This document shows, one piece after another, positions 38,046 through 47,168 of a DNA stretch of 64,000 nucleotides (its first letter is position 1; each line of letters begins with the position of its first letter). The notes beneath the pieces were generated by a model. It searched no databases. It saw only the letters and a list, made by a program, of their open reading frames with translations, and was not told the origin of the DNA. A program made the translations under genes and the position numbers. Source of the stretch: Kineosporia mesophila (lineage in GTDB: Bacteria; Actinomycetota; Actinomycetes; Actinomycetales; Kineosporiaceae); contig NZ_JAJOMA010000025.1 in assembly GCF_021129235.1 (NCBI RefSeq), forward strand, positions 46,084-110,083. The letters are read 5' to 3'.

Positions 38046-39200
38046 TCAGACCAGGATGACCGGGTTGGTCAGCGCGGCCATCGAGCCGTCGCGGTGCCGG
38101 ATCTCGGCGCGGGCGAATCTCACACCGTCGGCCTCCGTTGTCCAGGCCAGGACGTGTCGTGGGCCGCGAAAGGACTCCCGGTACACCTCGCCGCGGTCGG
38201 TGTGGATGACAGCCGTGCCGTCCGGTACTCCGCTTACCTCCAGATGCACCACGACCGGTCGTCCGCGGGTGGTCAGACGTTCGCCGATCCCGGCGAGGTC
38301 GTCACCGGCGCTCGCCCCGAAGGACAGTTCGACGGCGCGGGACCCGGCGATCCAGCTCCGTCCCGCTCGGATCCCGGCGAGGACGGCACCGGCGCCGAGG
38401 TTTTCCGCGGCTACGACGGTGTGGGGGACCCCGATCTGGTGCTCCAGGTGGGTGTCGCTGCCGCCGATCGCGGGCCGCCACCGCCCATCGGGGACATCGA
38501 CGGCCAGGTTCCGGGCCCAGTCTCCGAGTGCGGCCTCGTTGTCCGCGTTCCAGGGACGGTCCGACGTCCACCGGCCGTTCCACACCTCGACGACATCGAA
38601 GTCGCGCCAGGGGTACTCGAAGGTTCCCGTCGGGAAGGGCGCGTGGGGATGGGCCACCACACCCAGGCCTCCGGAACTGTGCACCTCGTCCAGGTGCCGG
38701 CCGATGACGTCGTCGTCTGCTCCGTACCGCCAGTCGATCACCCGCCCGGTGGCGATGCCCAGGGCGAGCCAGTGCCCGGTCCGGGTGGTGACCTCCTCGC
38801 CCGTGATGACCAGGAGGTCGTCGCCCGTGTACGGCGCCCAGACGTCGTGGGCCGCGGCGGTGTTGTGATCGGTCGTGGCGATGAAGTCCAGGCCGGCGGC
38901 GCGGGCCGCGGTGACCAGTTGCCGGGGAGCCAGTTCGCCGTCGGAGTACACGGAATGGATGTGGCAGTCGCCTCGGTACCAGTTCGCGGGCAAGGGTGTG
39001 CTCCTGGTTGCTTCCGGGGTGGAACCGTCGGTGGCCCTCGGGCAGGCTTCGACGGTCGTCCGATGTGCTTGGCCCGGGCGGTCGTCCGCGACGGCCGTCT
39101 GGTGCTGCCGTCCGGTGTGGTTGGCTGCGGCGGCCGTCTGGTGTCGGCGTGCGGGGGACGCCGCCCACTGGGCGGGTACGGGTACCTCGAGGATCGCCAC
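38046..39200 (-). CDS. PHP domain metallohydrolase (CehA/McbA-like)
   Basis: A 384-residue metal-dependent hydrolase. All PHP metal-binding motifs are present in order: GDCHIHS (His80, His82), TTDHN (Asp111, His112), Glu135 in ITGEEV, HPH (His184, His186) and SDTH near 260. The first 70 residues are an unusual His/Thr/Ala/Arg-rich, probably disordered tail. The C-terminal 90 residues form a beta-rich domain. Relatives hydrolyse phosphoesters or, in CehA/McbA, carbamate/naphthyl esters; the substrate is unknown here. The GTG start lies 3 bp after the lhr stop, so translation is coupled to the helicase gene. Confidence 0.86.
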   Translation of the reverse strand: MAILEVPVPAQWAASPARRHQTAAAANHTGRQHQTAVADDRPGQAHRTTVEACPRATDGSTPEATRSTPLPANWYRGDCHIHSVYSDGELAPRQLVTAARAAGLDFIATTDHNTAAAHDVWAPYTGDDLLVITGEEVTTRTGHWLALGIATGRVIDWRYGADDDVIGRHLDEVHSSGGLGVVAHPHAPFPTGTFEYPWRDFDVVEVWNGRWTSDRPWNADNEAALGDWARNLAVDVPDGRWRPAIGGSDTHLEHQIGVPHTVVAAENLGAGAVLAGIRAGRSWIAGSRAVELSFGASAGDDLAGIGERLTTRGRPVVVHLEVSGVPDGTAVIHTDRGEVYRESFRGPRHVLAWTTEADGVRFARAEIRHRDGSMAALTNPVILV

Positions 39201-39203
39201 TTC

Positions 39204-42200
39204 TCACGCCCTCAGTCGTAGCCCCCGGGGGGTCGCCCGGAAGCCGGCCTGTTCCAGGGCCAGGGAGAGGGGATTGTCGCGGCTGAGAACTCCTTCTCCG
39301 TCGGCCTTCTCGACAGTCAATCGACCGAGGGCACCCTCCCGTACCGCCAGGGCGAGGGCGTCGGCGGCCGCGCCGAGCAGCTCTTCCTCGTCGGTCCAGG
39401 AGAGCAGGGTCCGCCCGCCGCGCTCGACGTACAGGGTGAGCGCGCCGTCGACCAGGATCACGATCGACCCGGCCTTGCGGCCCGGGCGGTGCCCGGCGTT
39501 GTCGGCCGGGCGCTCGGGCCAGGGCAGCGCCGCGCCGTACGGATTGGCCGGGTCGGCGGCCGCGAGAACCACGGTGCGCAGCCCGCCCTCGGAGGCGAAC
39601 GTCTCGCCGGTGGGCCGCGCCGACGCCCGGAGCCGGTCGACCGCTCCGGTGCCGGCGAACTGGGAAGCCCCCAGCCCTTCGACGAAGTAGCCGCGCCGCA
39701 CCCGGCCGGCGTCCTCGAACCCGGCCAGCACCCGGTAGGCCGCAGCGAAGCCGCCGGCCACCCGCTCGGCCATCACCGCGCCCCGGGTGACCACCCCGTG
39801 CCGTTCCAGCAGCACCTCCGCCTGGGCGTGGGCCCGGGCGGTCGGGTCGCCCTCCCGTTCGGGCAGCAGCGACCAGCGCCCGGCGGCGAGCGGTGGCCCG
39901 GTGCGGCTGGGCATCGCGGCCCGCCCGGCTCCCGCCCCGGCCCGGCCCGCGCGCAGACCGCCGTACCGCCCGTACCGGGCCCGCGGGGCGCTGGGACGGG
40001 TCTTGTGGGCCGTTCTGCCCCCGGCCAGTTTCGCCCGCAGCGCGGTCAGGGTGTCGTTGCCGATCTGCCCGGCCCAGACCAGGTCCCACAGGGTCTGCGT
40101 GAGCTGCTGGTCGTCGGTGCTCGCCACCGCGTCGCTGAGGGCGCGGAAGAAGTAGGCCCCGCCCCCGGCCAGGGCGTCGAGCACCGCCAGATGCTTCTCT
40201 TCGGGCTCGAACTCGGCGTCGGGTGCGGCCAGCGTGAGCGGCGCCAGGTCGGCCGGGTGCAGCGAGACCCAGCCGTCGTCACCGGGCAGGCTGCCGTGAC
40301 CGGCCCAGACCACCTCACCCGCCGAGGTCAGCTCGTCGAGCATCGACGGGGTGTAGCCGGGCACCCGGCCGGGGATCACGAGAGTCTCCAGGGCGCTGGC
40401 CGGGAGCCAGGCCCCGGCCAGTTGCTCGACCGCCCGCATCACCCCGTCCACGCCCCGGGTGCGACCGCCGACGCCCTGCCAGCCGGGCAGGAACCTGGCC
40501 AGGTCGATCGCGGGCACCGGTTCCACCTCGGCCCGCAGCGCCGCCAGCGACCGCCGCCGCAAGGTGCGCAGGACCTCCGCGTCGCAGTGGTCCATGCCCT
40601 GCCCGCCACCGCATTCCAGCGGACGCAGCTCGCCCTGTACCAGCCGGCCGCTGTCGACGAGCCGGCGCAGGCCGTCGACCACCACGACCGATCCGAGCCC
40701 GAGCCGCGTCGCGAGGTCGCCGGCGGTGAAGGGGCCGTGCGAGCGCGCGTACCGGGACAGCAGATCGCCCAGCGGATCAGGCACCGGCTCGGTGAACACC
40801 TCCGCCACCCCGACCGGCAGCGCCGTGCCCAGGGCGTCGCGCAGGCGGCCCGCGTCTTCCACGGCCGCCCAGCGTTCCTCCCCGGCCACCCGCACCCGGA
40901 TCAGCCGCCGCGCACCCTCGAGCTCACTGAGCCAGCGCGACACCTCACCCGCATCGGCGGTCGGGACCCGTGGTGACACCGTCCGCTGCTGAACCACCGG
41001 TCCCGACGCCGTAGGGACGGAGCCCGCCAACAGTCCTTCGCCGGCACTGGATTCCGCTGATGCCGAAGGATTCTCGACGTCGGTCGAGAAGGCTCCCGGA
41101 GAGGCTGGGTCGGCTTCCGGGGAGGCTGGTTCGGCTTTCGGAGAAGCGGAATCACCGCCCGCAGCGGCGATCTCGGCTTCGGTCGCGTCGTCGCCCCAGC
41201 CCTCCTGGGCACCCGGCGAGCCCGGTCCGCCCGGTTCGCCCGGCGCGGACTCCAGGGCCGCCCCCGCCTCGACCAGTGCCCAGGCCTCGGCGTCGATCGT
41301 GCGGTCGACCACCTCGGCGGTGGACAGCGGCCCGATCATCCGGACCAGGTCGGCGACCTGCTCCAGGGTGCGGGCCCGGCGGTTCGGGGCCAGACGCTGC
41401 AGTTCCTCCTCGGTGCGCCGCAACGCGTCCGGGTCGAGCAGATCACGCAGCGACGCGCCCTCGCCGCGACCGAGAAGCTCGGCCAGCAGCGCGGGGTCGA
41501 GGGACAGGGCCGCGGCCCGGCGCTCGGCCAGCGGCGAGTCACCCTCGTAGAGGAACTGGGCCACGTAACCGAACAGCAGGCTGCGCGCGAACGGCGACGG
41601 CTGCTGCGTGGTCACCTCCAGCACCTTCACCGAACGGGCCCGCACGTCGCGCATCAGCGACTCCAGACCCGGAACGTCGAACACGTCTTGCAGGCACTCG
41701 CGCAGGGTCTCCAGCACGATCGGGAAACTGCCGTACCGGGAGGCGACCTCGAGCAGCTGGGCCGAGCGCTGACGCTGCTGCCACAACGGCTGGCGCTTGC
41801 CCGGCTGACGACGGGGCAGCAGCAGGGCCCGCGCCGCGCATTCGCGGAACCGGGAGGCGAACAGCGCCGAGCCACCGAGCTCGGCGGTCACCATCTCCTC
41901 GATGTCTTCCGGATCGAGCACGATCAGGTCGATGACGTCGGGCGCGGAACCGTCGTCGGTCTCGATGTCGGGCAGGCGCAGCACGATGCCGTCGTCACCC
42001 GGCGCGGCCTGCACATCGACCCCGAAGCGCTCGCGGAACCGGGCGGCCAGGGCCAGGGCCCAGGGGGAGTGCACCTGACCGCCGAACGGCGAGTGCACCA
42101 CCACCCGCCAGTCACCGATCTCGTCGCGGAAGCGTTCCACGACGATGGTCTTGTCGTCGGGCAGATGACCCGTGGCCTGCTTCTGCTCGGCCAGGTAGCC

Positions 42201-44246
42201 GAGAAGATTGTCGGCCGCCCACTCGTCCAGGCCGGAGGTCATCACCCGCTCGCGCGCGGCGTCTTCCTTCATCCGGCCGACCGAGCGCACGTAGGCCCCG
42301 ACGGCGCGGCCCAGCTCGGCGGGACGGCCCTGCTGGTCGCCCTTCCAGAACGGCAGCCGGCCCGGCTGGCCCGGTGCCGGGGTGACGAGAACCCGGTCGT
42401 GGGTGATGTCTTCGATGCGCCAGGCCGAGGAACCGAGAGTGAAGACGTCACCCACACGCGACTCGTAGACCATCTCCTCGTCCAGCTCGCCGACCCGCCG
42501 CCCGGCCCCCTTGCGGGCCTCGTCACCACCGGCCAGGAAGACGCCGAACAGCCCTCGGTCGGGGATCGTGCCGCCGCTGGTGACCGCGAGCCGCTGGGCC
42601 CCGGGCCGGGCGGTGAGCACGTCACCGTGCCGGTCCCAGACGAGCCGGGGCCGTAGCTCGGCGAACTCGTCGCTGGGGTAGCGGCCGGCCAGCATGTCGA
42701 GCACCGACTCCAGCACGCCGCGGGTGAGCCCGGCGAAGGGCGCCGACCGGCGTACCAGCTCTTCCAGCTCGGCGACGGGCCACTCGTCCATCGCCACCAT
42801 GGCGACGATCTGCTGGGCCAGGACGTCGAGCGGGCTGGCGGGCACGGCGAGCTGCTCGATCGCGCCCTCCCGCATGCGCTCGACCACGACCGCCGTCTGC
42901 ACCAGGTCGCCGCGGTACTTCGGGAACAGCGCCCCCTGGGACACCGCCCCCACCTGGTGCCCGGCCCGGCCCACGCGCTGCAGGCCGCTGGCCACGCTGG
43001 GCGGCGACTCGACCTGCACGACCAGGTCGACCGCGCCCATGTCGATGCCCAGCTCCAGGCTGGAGGTGGCGACCACGGCCGGCAGCCGCCCGGCCTTCAA
43101 CTCACCCTCGATGATGGCCCGCTGCTCCTTGCTGACCGAGCCGTGGTGGGCCCGCGCCAGCACCGGAAGGGCCCCGGCCGAGGCACCCGACCCGCCCATC
43201 AGCTCGGCCGGGCGCACCGCGCCGTGATCGGGCAGCGGATCCGCGGCCTCCCCGGCGCCCGGCTCCCCGGCCTGGAGCGCGAGCCGCTCGGTCCAGATCT
43301 CGTTGAGCCGGGCGGTGAGCCGTTCGGCCAGCCGCCGTGAGTTGGCGAAGACCAGCGTGGAGCGGTGCTCCGCGATCAGATCGACGATCCGCTCCTCGAC
43401 GTGCGGCCAGATCGACGGTCGGCGGGCCGCGCCGGCCGCTGCGCCGGTCAGGTCGTCGCCGGGATCGGCGCCCGCCCCCGGCACCCCGTTCGCGTGGTTG
43501 TCGAGCTCGGCCATGTCGGCCACCGGCACGACGACCTTCAGGTCCCACTGCTTGGTCGAGGGCGGCTGCACGATCTCGACCGGGTTGCGCCCACCCAGCC
43601 ACCGGGCGATCTCCTCGATCGGGCGCACGGTGGCGGACAGCCCGACCCGCTGGGCCGGACGATCGAGCAGCGCGTCGAGTCGTTCCAGTGAAAGTGCCAA
43701 ATGGGCGCCACGTTTCGACCCGGCAACGGCGTGCACCTCGTCGATGATCACGGTCTCGACGCCGGTCAGCATCTCCCTGGCCTGCGAGGTGAGCAGCAGG
43801 AACAGCGACTCGGGCGTGGTGATCAGCACATCGGGCGGGTTGCGCGTGAAGGCCCGGCGTTCGTCGGCCGGGGTGTCGCCCGAGCGCAGCGCCACCTTCA
43901 CCTCAGGGAGCGGCAGCCCCAGACGGCCCGCGGCCTGGCGGATGCCGGCCAGTGGTGAGCGCAGGTTGCGCTCGACGTCGACCGCGAGTGCCTTCAGCGG
44001 CGACACGTACAGCACCCGGCAGCGCCGCTTGGGCTCTTCGGGGGCGGGTGTGGAGGTGAGCCGGTCGAGTGCCCAGAGGAACGCCGAGAGCGTCTTGCCG
44101 GAACCGGTGGGCGCGACGACCAGTGCGTGGCGGCCCGCGCTCACCGCGTTCCACGCCCCGGCCTGGGCGGCCGTGGGCGCTGCGAAGGCCCCGGTGAACC
44201 ACGCACGCGTGGCCGGGGAGAAGCGCTCGAGCACCTGATCCGTCAC
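39204..44246 (-). CDS. lhr: Lhr family ATP-dependent DNA helicase
   Basis: A 1680-residue superfamily-2 helicase of the Lhr type, a 3' to 5' ATP-dependent DNA/RNA-DNA translocase linked to DNA repair in mycobacteria. Walker A APTGSGKT is at 45-52, with motif II IIDEVHAV, SATV and the VGRAGHQ motif VI further on. The Lhr-core (helicase, winged helix and beta domain) fills about 1-870. A Pro/Ser/Glu-rich disordered insert (about 1010-1090) separates it from the long C-terminal part with further winged-helix domains. I choose GTG 44246, 8 nt after AGGA, giving MTDQVLERFSPATRAWF, where homologues begin; ATG 44291 is upstream. Full length for actinobacterial Lhr. Confidence 0.94.
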   Translation of the reverse strand: MTDQVLERFSPATRAWFTGAFAAPTAAQAGAWNAVSAGRHALVVAPTGSGKTLSAFLWALDRLTSTPAPEEPKRRCRVLYVSPLKALAVDVERNLRSPLAGIRQAAGRLGLPLPEVKVALRSGDTPADERRAFTRNPPDVLITTPESLFLLLTSQAREMLTGVETVIIDEVHAVAGSKRGAHLALSLERLDALLDRPAQRVGLSATVRPIEEIARWLGGRNPVEIVQPPSTKQWDLKVVVPVADMAELDNHANGVPGAGADPGDDLTGAAAGAARRPSIWPHVEERIVDLIAEHRSTLVFANSRRLAERLTARLNEIWTERLALQAGEPGAGEAADPLPDHGAVRPAELMGGSGASAGALPVLARAHHGSVSKEQRAIIEGELKAGRLPAVVATSSLELGIDMGAVDLVVQVESPPSVASGLQRVGRAGHQVGAVSQGALFPKYRGDLVQTAVVVERMREGAIEQLAVPASPLDVLAQQIVAMVAMDEWPVAELEELVRRSAPFAGLTRGVLESVLDMLAGRYPSDEFAELRPRLVWDRHGDVLTARPGAQRLAVTSGGTIPDRGLFGVFLAGGDEARKGAGRRVGELDEEMVYESRVGDVFTLGSSAWRIEDITHDRVLVTPAPGQPGRLPFWKGDQQGRPAELGRAVGAYVRSVGRMKEDAARERVMTSGLDEWAADNLLGYLAEQKQATGHLPDDKTIVVERFRDEIGDWRVVVHSPFGGQVHSPWALALAARFRERFGVDVQAAPGDDGIVLRLPDIETDDGSAPDVIDLIVLDPEDIEEMVTAELGGSALFASRFRECAARALLLPRRQPGKRQPLWQQRQRSAQLLEVASRYGSFPIVLETLRECLQDVFDVPGLESLMRDVRARSVKVLEVTTQQPSPFARSLLFGYVAQFLYEGDSPLAERRAAALSLDPALLAELLGRGEGASLRDLLDPDALRRTEEELQRLAPNRRARTLEQVADLVRMIGPLSTAEVVDRTIDAEAWALVEAGAALESAPGEPGGPGSPGAQEGWGDDATEAEIAAAGGDSASPKAEPASPEADPASPGAFSTDVENPSASAESSAGEGLLAGSVPTASGPVVQQRTVSPRVPTADAGEVSRWLSELEGARRLIRVRVAGEERWAAVEDAGRLRDALGTALPVGVAEVFTEPVPDPLGDLLSRYARSHGPFTAGDLATRLGLGSVVVVDGLRRLVDSGRLVQGELRPLECGGGQGMDHCDAEVLRTLRRRSLAALRAEVEPVPAIDLARFLPGWQGVGGRTRGVDGVMRAVEQLAGAWLPASALETLVIPGRVPGYTPSMLDELTSAGEVVWAGHGSLPGDDGWVSLHPADLAPLTLAAPDAEFEPEEKHLAVLDALAGGGAYFFRALSDAVASTDDQQLTQTLWDLVWAGQIGNDTLTALRAKLAGGRTAHKTRPSAPRARYGRYGGLRAGRAGAGAGRAAMPSRTGPPLAAGRWSLLPEREGDPTARAHAQAEVLLERHGVVTRGAVMAERVAGGFAAAYRVLAGFEDAGRVRRGYFVEGLGASQFAGTGAVDRLRASARPTGETFASEGGLRTVVLAAADPANPYGAALPWPERPADNAGHRPGRKAGSIVILVDGALTLYVERGGRTLLSWTDEEELLGAAADALALAVREGALGRLTVEKADGEGVLSRDNPLSLALEQAGFRATPRGLRLRA

Positions 44247-44388
44247 ATCAGGGATCCTCACACGGACCACCGACAATTTCGGTTCGATCATCGTCCCCGC
44301 AGGTCAGAACCCCTGAAATGGACGCCCAGGGTGGGGTGGGCAGGGCTGTCGGGAGCGCACCCGGCCGGACGGGTGGCATGCTCGTGAG

Positions 44389-44616
44389 GTGCGCGAGAGT
44401 GAGTTCTGGGAACTGGTGGATGGCGAGTTCGGTGCTGCTGGAGGGCGCACACTGGTCCGGGACCACGTGCTGCTGGAGCTGGGCAACAGGACGGCTCAGG
44501 AGGCCATGGAGGCCGGCGAACCGGTGCGCGAGGTCTGGTTCGCGTTGTGCGATTCACTGGACGTGCCCCGCGAACGCCGTTGGGGCAAGGACGAGAAGGA
44601 GCACCGCCGGGGATGA
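44389..44616 (+). CDS. DUF3046 family protein
   Basis: A 75-residue small actinobacterial protein. The pattern EFWELVDGEFGAAGGRTLVRDHVLLELGNRTAQEAMEAGEPVREVWFALCDSLDVPRERR matches DUF3046, whose members are encoded just upstream of recA in many actinomycetes. There is no known function. It is all-helical in appearance and cytosolic. It starts with GTG. Its TGA overlaps the ATG of the ABC ATPase frame at 44613, so in this genome an ABC exporter has come to lie between DUF3046 and recA. Confidence 0.88.
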   Translation: MRESEFWELVDGEFGAAGGRTLVRDHVLLELGNRTAQEAMEAGEPVREVWFALCDSLDVPRERRWGKDEKEHRRG

Positions 44617-46349
44617 CAGGACGGGCAGGGGAAGGGCCCACGACCGGTTCACGGAAGACCGGCGCGGCGCCCACCCAGCCAGGGGCGGGGCAGGACGACC
44701 TGAGGATCGTGCATGATGCCGATCCGGGTCAGGGGCAGGACGACGCCGGCCGCGGTGCGGGCGTCGCCGAGCCGGACGACAACCATGACTGGGCGCACCT
44801 CGTCCACCCGGAGAATTCACAGGCCACCCGGTCGCCGGAGTCCTCTGGCCGGTCAGGCGCCCGTCACCAGGCGGAGGCCGGTCAGCGCTCGGGGAGCCCG
44901 GGCAGTTCGGGGACTTCGGGCCGGCCGGTCGGACCGCGAGCCACAGAGGCCGACCGGACCGCGGACGTCCCGCGGCTGTCGGCTGCCCCAGATCGGAATC
45001 ACGTTCTGCGGCAGCCGGATGCCGACGCCACCCGGTCGGACCACGGGCACGGACCGGAAGATGCATCTGGGTCGGCCCGGATCCCTCAGCCGCCTGGCGA
45101 GAGTGGACCCGGCGACGTGACCGGGCGGGTCGGCGTCTCTCGCCGGAGCGACGAAGGTGGGATTGGGGGCGTGACCGGGCGGGAGGACGTTCGCCGTTCG
45201 GCGGCCGAAGGTGGGCCTGACCGTGTGATCGGGCGGGCAAGCGTCCCCCGTTCGACGGCCGAAGGTGGGCCTGACCGTGTGATCGGGCGGGCAAGCGTCC
45301 CCCGTTCGACGACCGAAGGTGAGCCCGACGATGTGACCGTGAGGAAACGCGTCCCTCATCGGACCGACGGGGGTGAGGCGGCCCGCGCACGCGCCCACCA
45401 GCCGGAAACCGATTCCGATCCGGACGTTCTCATCAGTGCTCGCGGCCTGACCAAGGAGTTCGGCGACTTCGTCGCCGTCGACGGTATCGACATCGACGTG
45501 CGCCGCGGGGAGGCCTTCGGTTTCCTCGGCCCGAACGGGGCCGGCAAGAGCTCGACCATGCGCATGATCGGCTGTGTCTCGCCGCTGACGGAAGGGTCGC
45601 TGACGCTGTTCGGGATGGATCCTGAGGCCGACGGCCCGGCGATCCGCGGACGGCTCGGGGTGGTGCCGCAGAAAGACCTGCTCGACGAGGAACTGACGGT
45701 CCGCGAGAACCTGCTGGTGTACGGCCGGTACTTCGGGCTGTCCCGCTCGGTGGTCGCGGGGCGCGCCGATGAGCTGCTGCGGTTCGCCCAGCTCAGCGAT
45801 CGGGCCGACAGTCCGGTGGAACCGCTCTCGGGAGGGATGAAACGCCGGCTGACGATTGCCCGCGCGCTGATCAACGCCCCCGAGATCCTGCTGCTCGACG
45901 AGCCCACCACCGGCCTCGACCCGCAGGCCCGGCACGTGCTCTGGGACCGGCTCTACCGGCTCAAGCAGCAGGGCGTCACGCTGGTGCTGACCACGCACTA
46001 CATGGACGAGGCGGAGCAGCTGTGCGACCGCCTGGTGGTCATGGACGGCGGCCGGATCGTGGCGGAGGGCTCGCCCCGGGAACTGATCGAGCGCTACTCC
46101 AGCCGTGAGGTGGTGGAGGTGCGGTACCCCGACTTCGATCTCGAACCGCACCGTGACCAGCTGGATCTCGGCGATCTGGCCGAGCGGGTGGAAGTGCTTC
46201 CCGATCGGCTGCTGATCTACACCCACGACGGTGACGCGGTCTCCCGGATCGTCGATCAGAGCCCGGACCGCCCGGTGTCGGTGCTGGTCCGGCGCAGTTC
46301 GCTGGAAGACGTCTTTCTGCAGCTGACCGGCCGTTCGCTGGCCGGCTGA
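44613..46349 (+). CDS. ABC-2 type exporter ATP-binding protein with long repeat-containing N-terminal extension
   Basis: The last 305 residues are a complete DrrA/CcmA-type ATPase: Walker A FLGPNGAGKSS, signature LSGGMKRRLTIARAL, Walker B ILLLDEPTTGLDPQ and the H-loop THYMDEAEQL, ending in the exporter-type C-terminal domain. Before it the frame is open for about 270 residues of Gly/Pro/Arg/Asp-rich, low-complexity sequence with 18-residue repeats (for example AEGGPDRVIGRASVPRST twice). ATG 44613 overlaps the DUF3046 stop as ATGA, which supports translation of the extension. GTG 45333, after a GGTGAG, is an alternative start that removes most of it. The two permeases follow directly. Substrate unknown. 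Confidence 0.85.
   Translation: MTGRAGEGPTTGSRKTGAAPTQPGAGQDDLRIVHDADPGQGQDDAGRGAGVAEPDDNHDWAHLVHPENSQATRSPESSGRSGARHQAEAGQRSGSPGSSGTSGRPVGPRATEADRTADVPRLSAAPDRNHVLRQPDADATRSDHGHGPEDASGSARIPQPPGESGPGDVTGRVGVSRRSDEGGIGGVTGREDVRRSAAEGGPDRVIGRASVPRSTAEGGPDRVIGRASVPRSTTEGEPDDVTVRKRVPHRTDGGEAARARAHQPETDSDPDVLISARGLTKEFGDFVAVDGIDIDVRRGEAFGFLGPNGAGKSSTMRMIGCVSPLTEGSLTLFGMDPEADGPAIRGRLGVVPQKDLLDEELTVRENLLVYGRYFGLSRSVVAGRADELLRFAQLSDRADSPVEPLSGGMKRRLTIARALINAPEILLLDEPTTGLDPQARHVLWDRLYRLKQQGVTLVLTTHYMDEAEQLCDRLVVMDGGRIVAEGSPRELIERYSSREVVEVRYPDFDLEPHRDQLDLGDLAERVEVLPDRLLIYTHDGDAVSRIVDQSPDRPVSVLVRRSSLEDVFLQLTGRSLAG
45149..45364 (+). repeat. 54-bp in-frame tandem repeat in the ABC ATPase N-terminus
   Basis: Two identical 54-bp units (45203-45256 and 45257-45310) are flanked by degenerate copies at about 45149-45202 and 45311-45364. 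The 54-bp period is 18 codons and keeps the frame, giving the protein repeat EGGPDRVIGRASVPRST. The perfect identity of the central pair, including third codon positions, indicates recent duplication. Confidence 0.9.
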
Positions 46350-46358
46350 GGGGGTGCC

Positions 46359-47168
46359 ATGACCACGACAACACTGAAAGTCCCGCCTTTGGGCGATTTC
46401 TCACGATCGATGGCGGCCTTGGAATACTGGCTGCGCGCCTACCGGCGTACCTGGCGATCCAGTGCGGTGACCGCCTTCGTGATGCCCCTGGTGTTTCTGG
46501 GGGCATTCGGCGCGGGGCTGGGGAGTCTGGTGGACACCGACCGGGCCGGTGGGCTCGGTGATGTCTCCTACCTGGCGTTCGTTGCGCCGGGCATCCTCGC
46601 CGGGGCCGCGATGCAGAGCGCGTTCAGTGAGTCGACCTGGCCGATCCTGTCCAGCCGCAAATGGAACGGCCACTACCACGCCCAGGCGGCCTCCCCGCTG
46701 ACCATGCCCGACATCGTCACCGGGCACCTGCTGTTCATCGTGTTCCGCCTGACGTTGGGGGCCGTCGCGTTCGTGTTGATCGGTGCGCTGTTCGGCGCCT
46801 TCGGTTCGGCCTGGGTGGTTCTCGCCGTGCCGGCCGCGGTGCTCACCGGCCTGGCCCACGCCGCCCCGCTCATCGCCTTCGCCGTCACCCGGGAGTCCGA
46901 CACCGACTTCTCGATGCTCGTGCGCTTCGTGATGACCCCGCTCTTCCTCTTCGCGGGCACCTTCTTCCCCGTCAGCCAGCTTCCGGCGGCCGTGGAGTTC
47001 CTCGCCTGGCTCACCCCGCTGTGGCACGGAACACAGCTCTGTCGCGGACTTTCCATGGGGGACGCCGGTCTGCTCGGATCGGTGGGTCACCTCGTCTACC
47101 TGCTGGTGTGGGTGGTGGGCGGCTACGCGCTCGCCCTGCGCTCCTACCGGAAGATGCTGCTGTCGTGA
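46359..47168 (+). CDS. ABC-2 type transporter permease, first of two
   Basis: A 269-residue inner-membrane permease with six predicted helices, of the ABC-2 family that pairs with DrrA-like ATPases. Visible blocks are the amphipathic N-terminus with EYWLRAYRRTWRS, then VTAFVMPLVFLGAFGAGLG, SYLAFVAPGILAGAAMQSAFSESTWPI, and the C-terminal FLFAGTFFPVSQLPAAVEFLAWLTPLWHGTQLCRGL typical of these exporters. It starts 9 bp after the ATPase and overlaps the second permease by 4 bp. With one ATPase and two permeases, a heteromeric exporter of lipid, drug or glycan is likely. Confidence 0.88.
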   Translation: MTTTTLKVPPLGDFSRSMAALEYWLRAYRRTWRSSAVTAFVMPLVFLGAFGAGLGSLVDTDRAGGLGDVSYLAFVAPGILAGAAMQSAFSESTWPILSSRKWNGHYHAQAASPLTMPDIVTGHLLFIVFRLTLGAVAFVLIGALFGAFGSAWVVLAVPAAVLTGLAHAAPLIAFAVTRESDTDFSMLVRFVMTPLFLFAGTFFPVSQLPAAVEFLAWLTPLWHGTQLCRGLSMGDAGLLGSVGHLVYLLVWVVGGYALALRSYRKMLLS

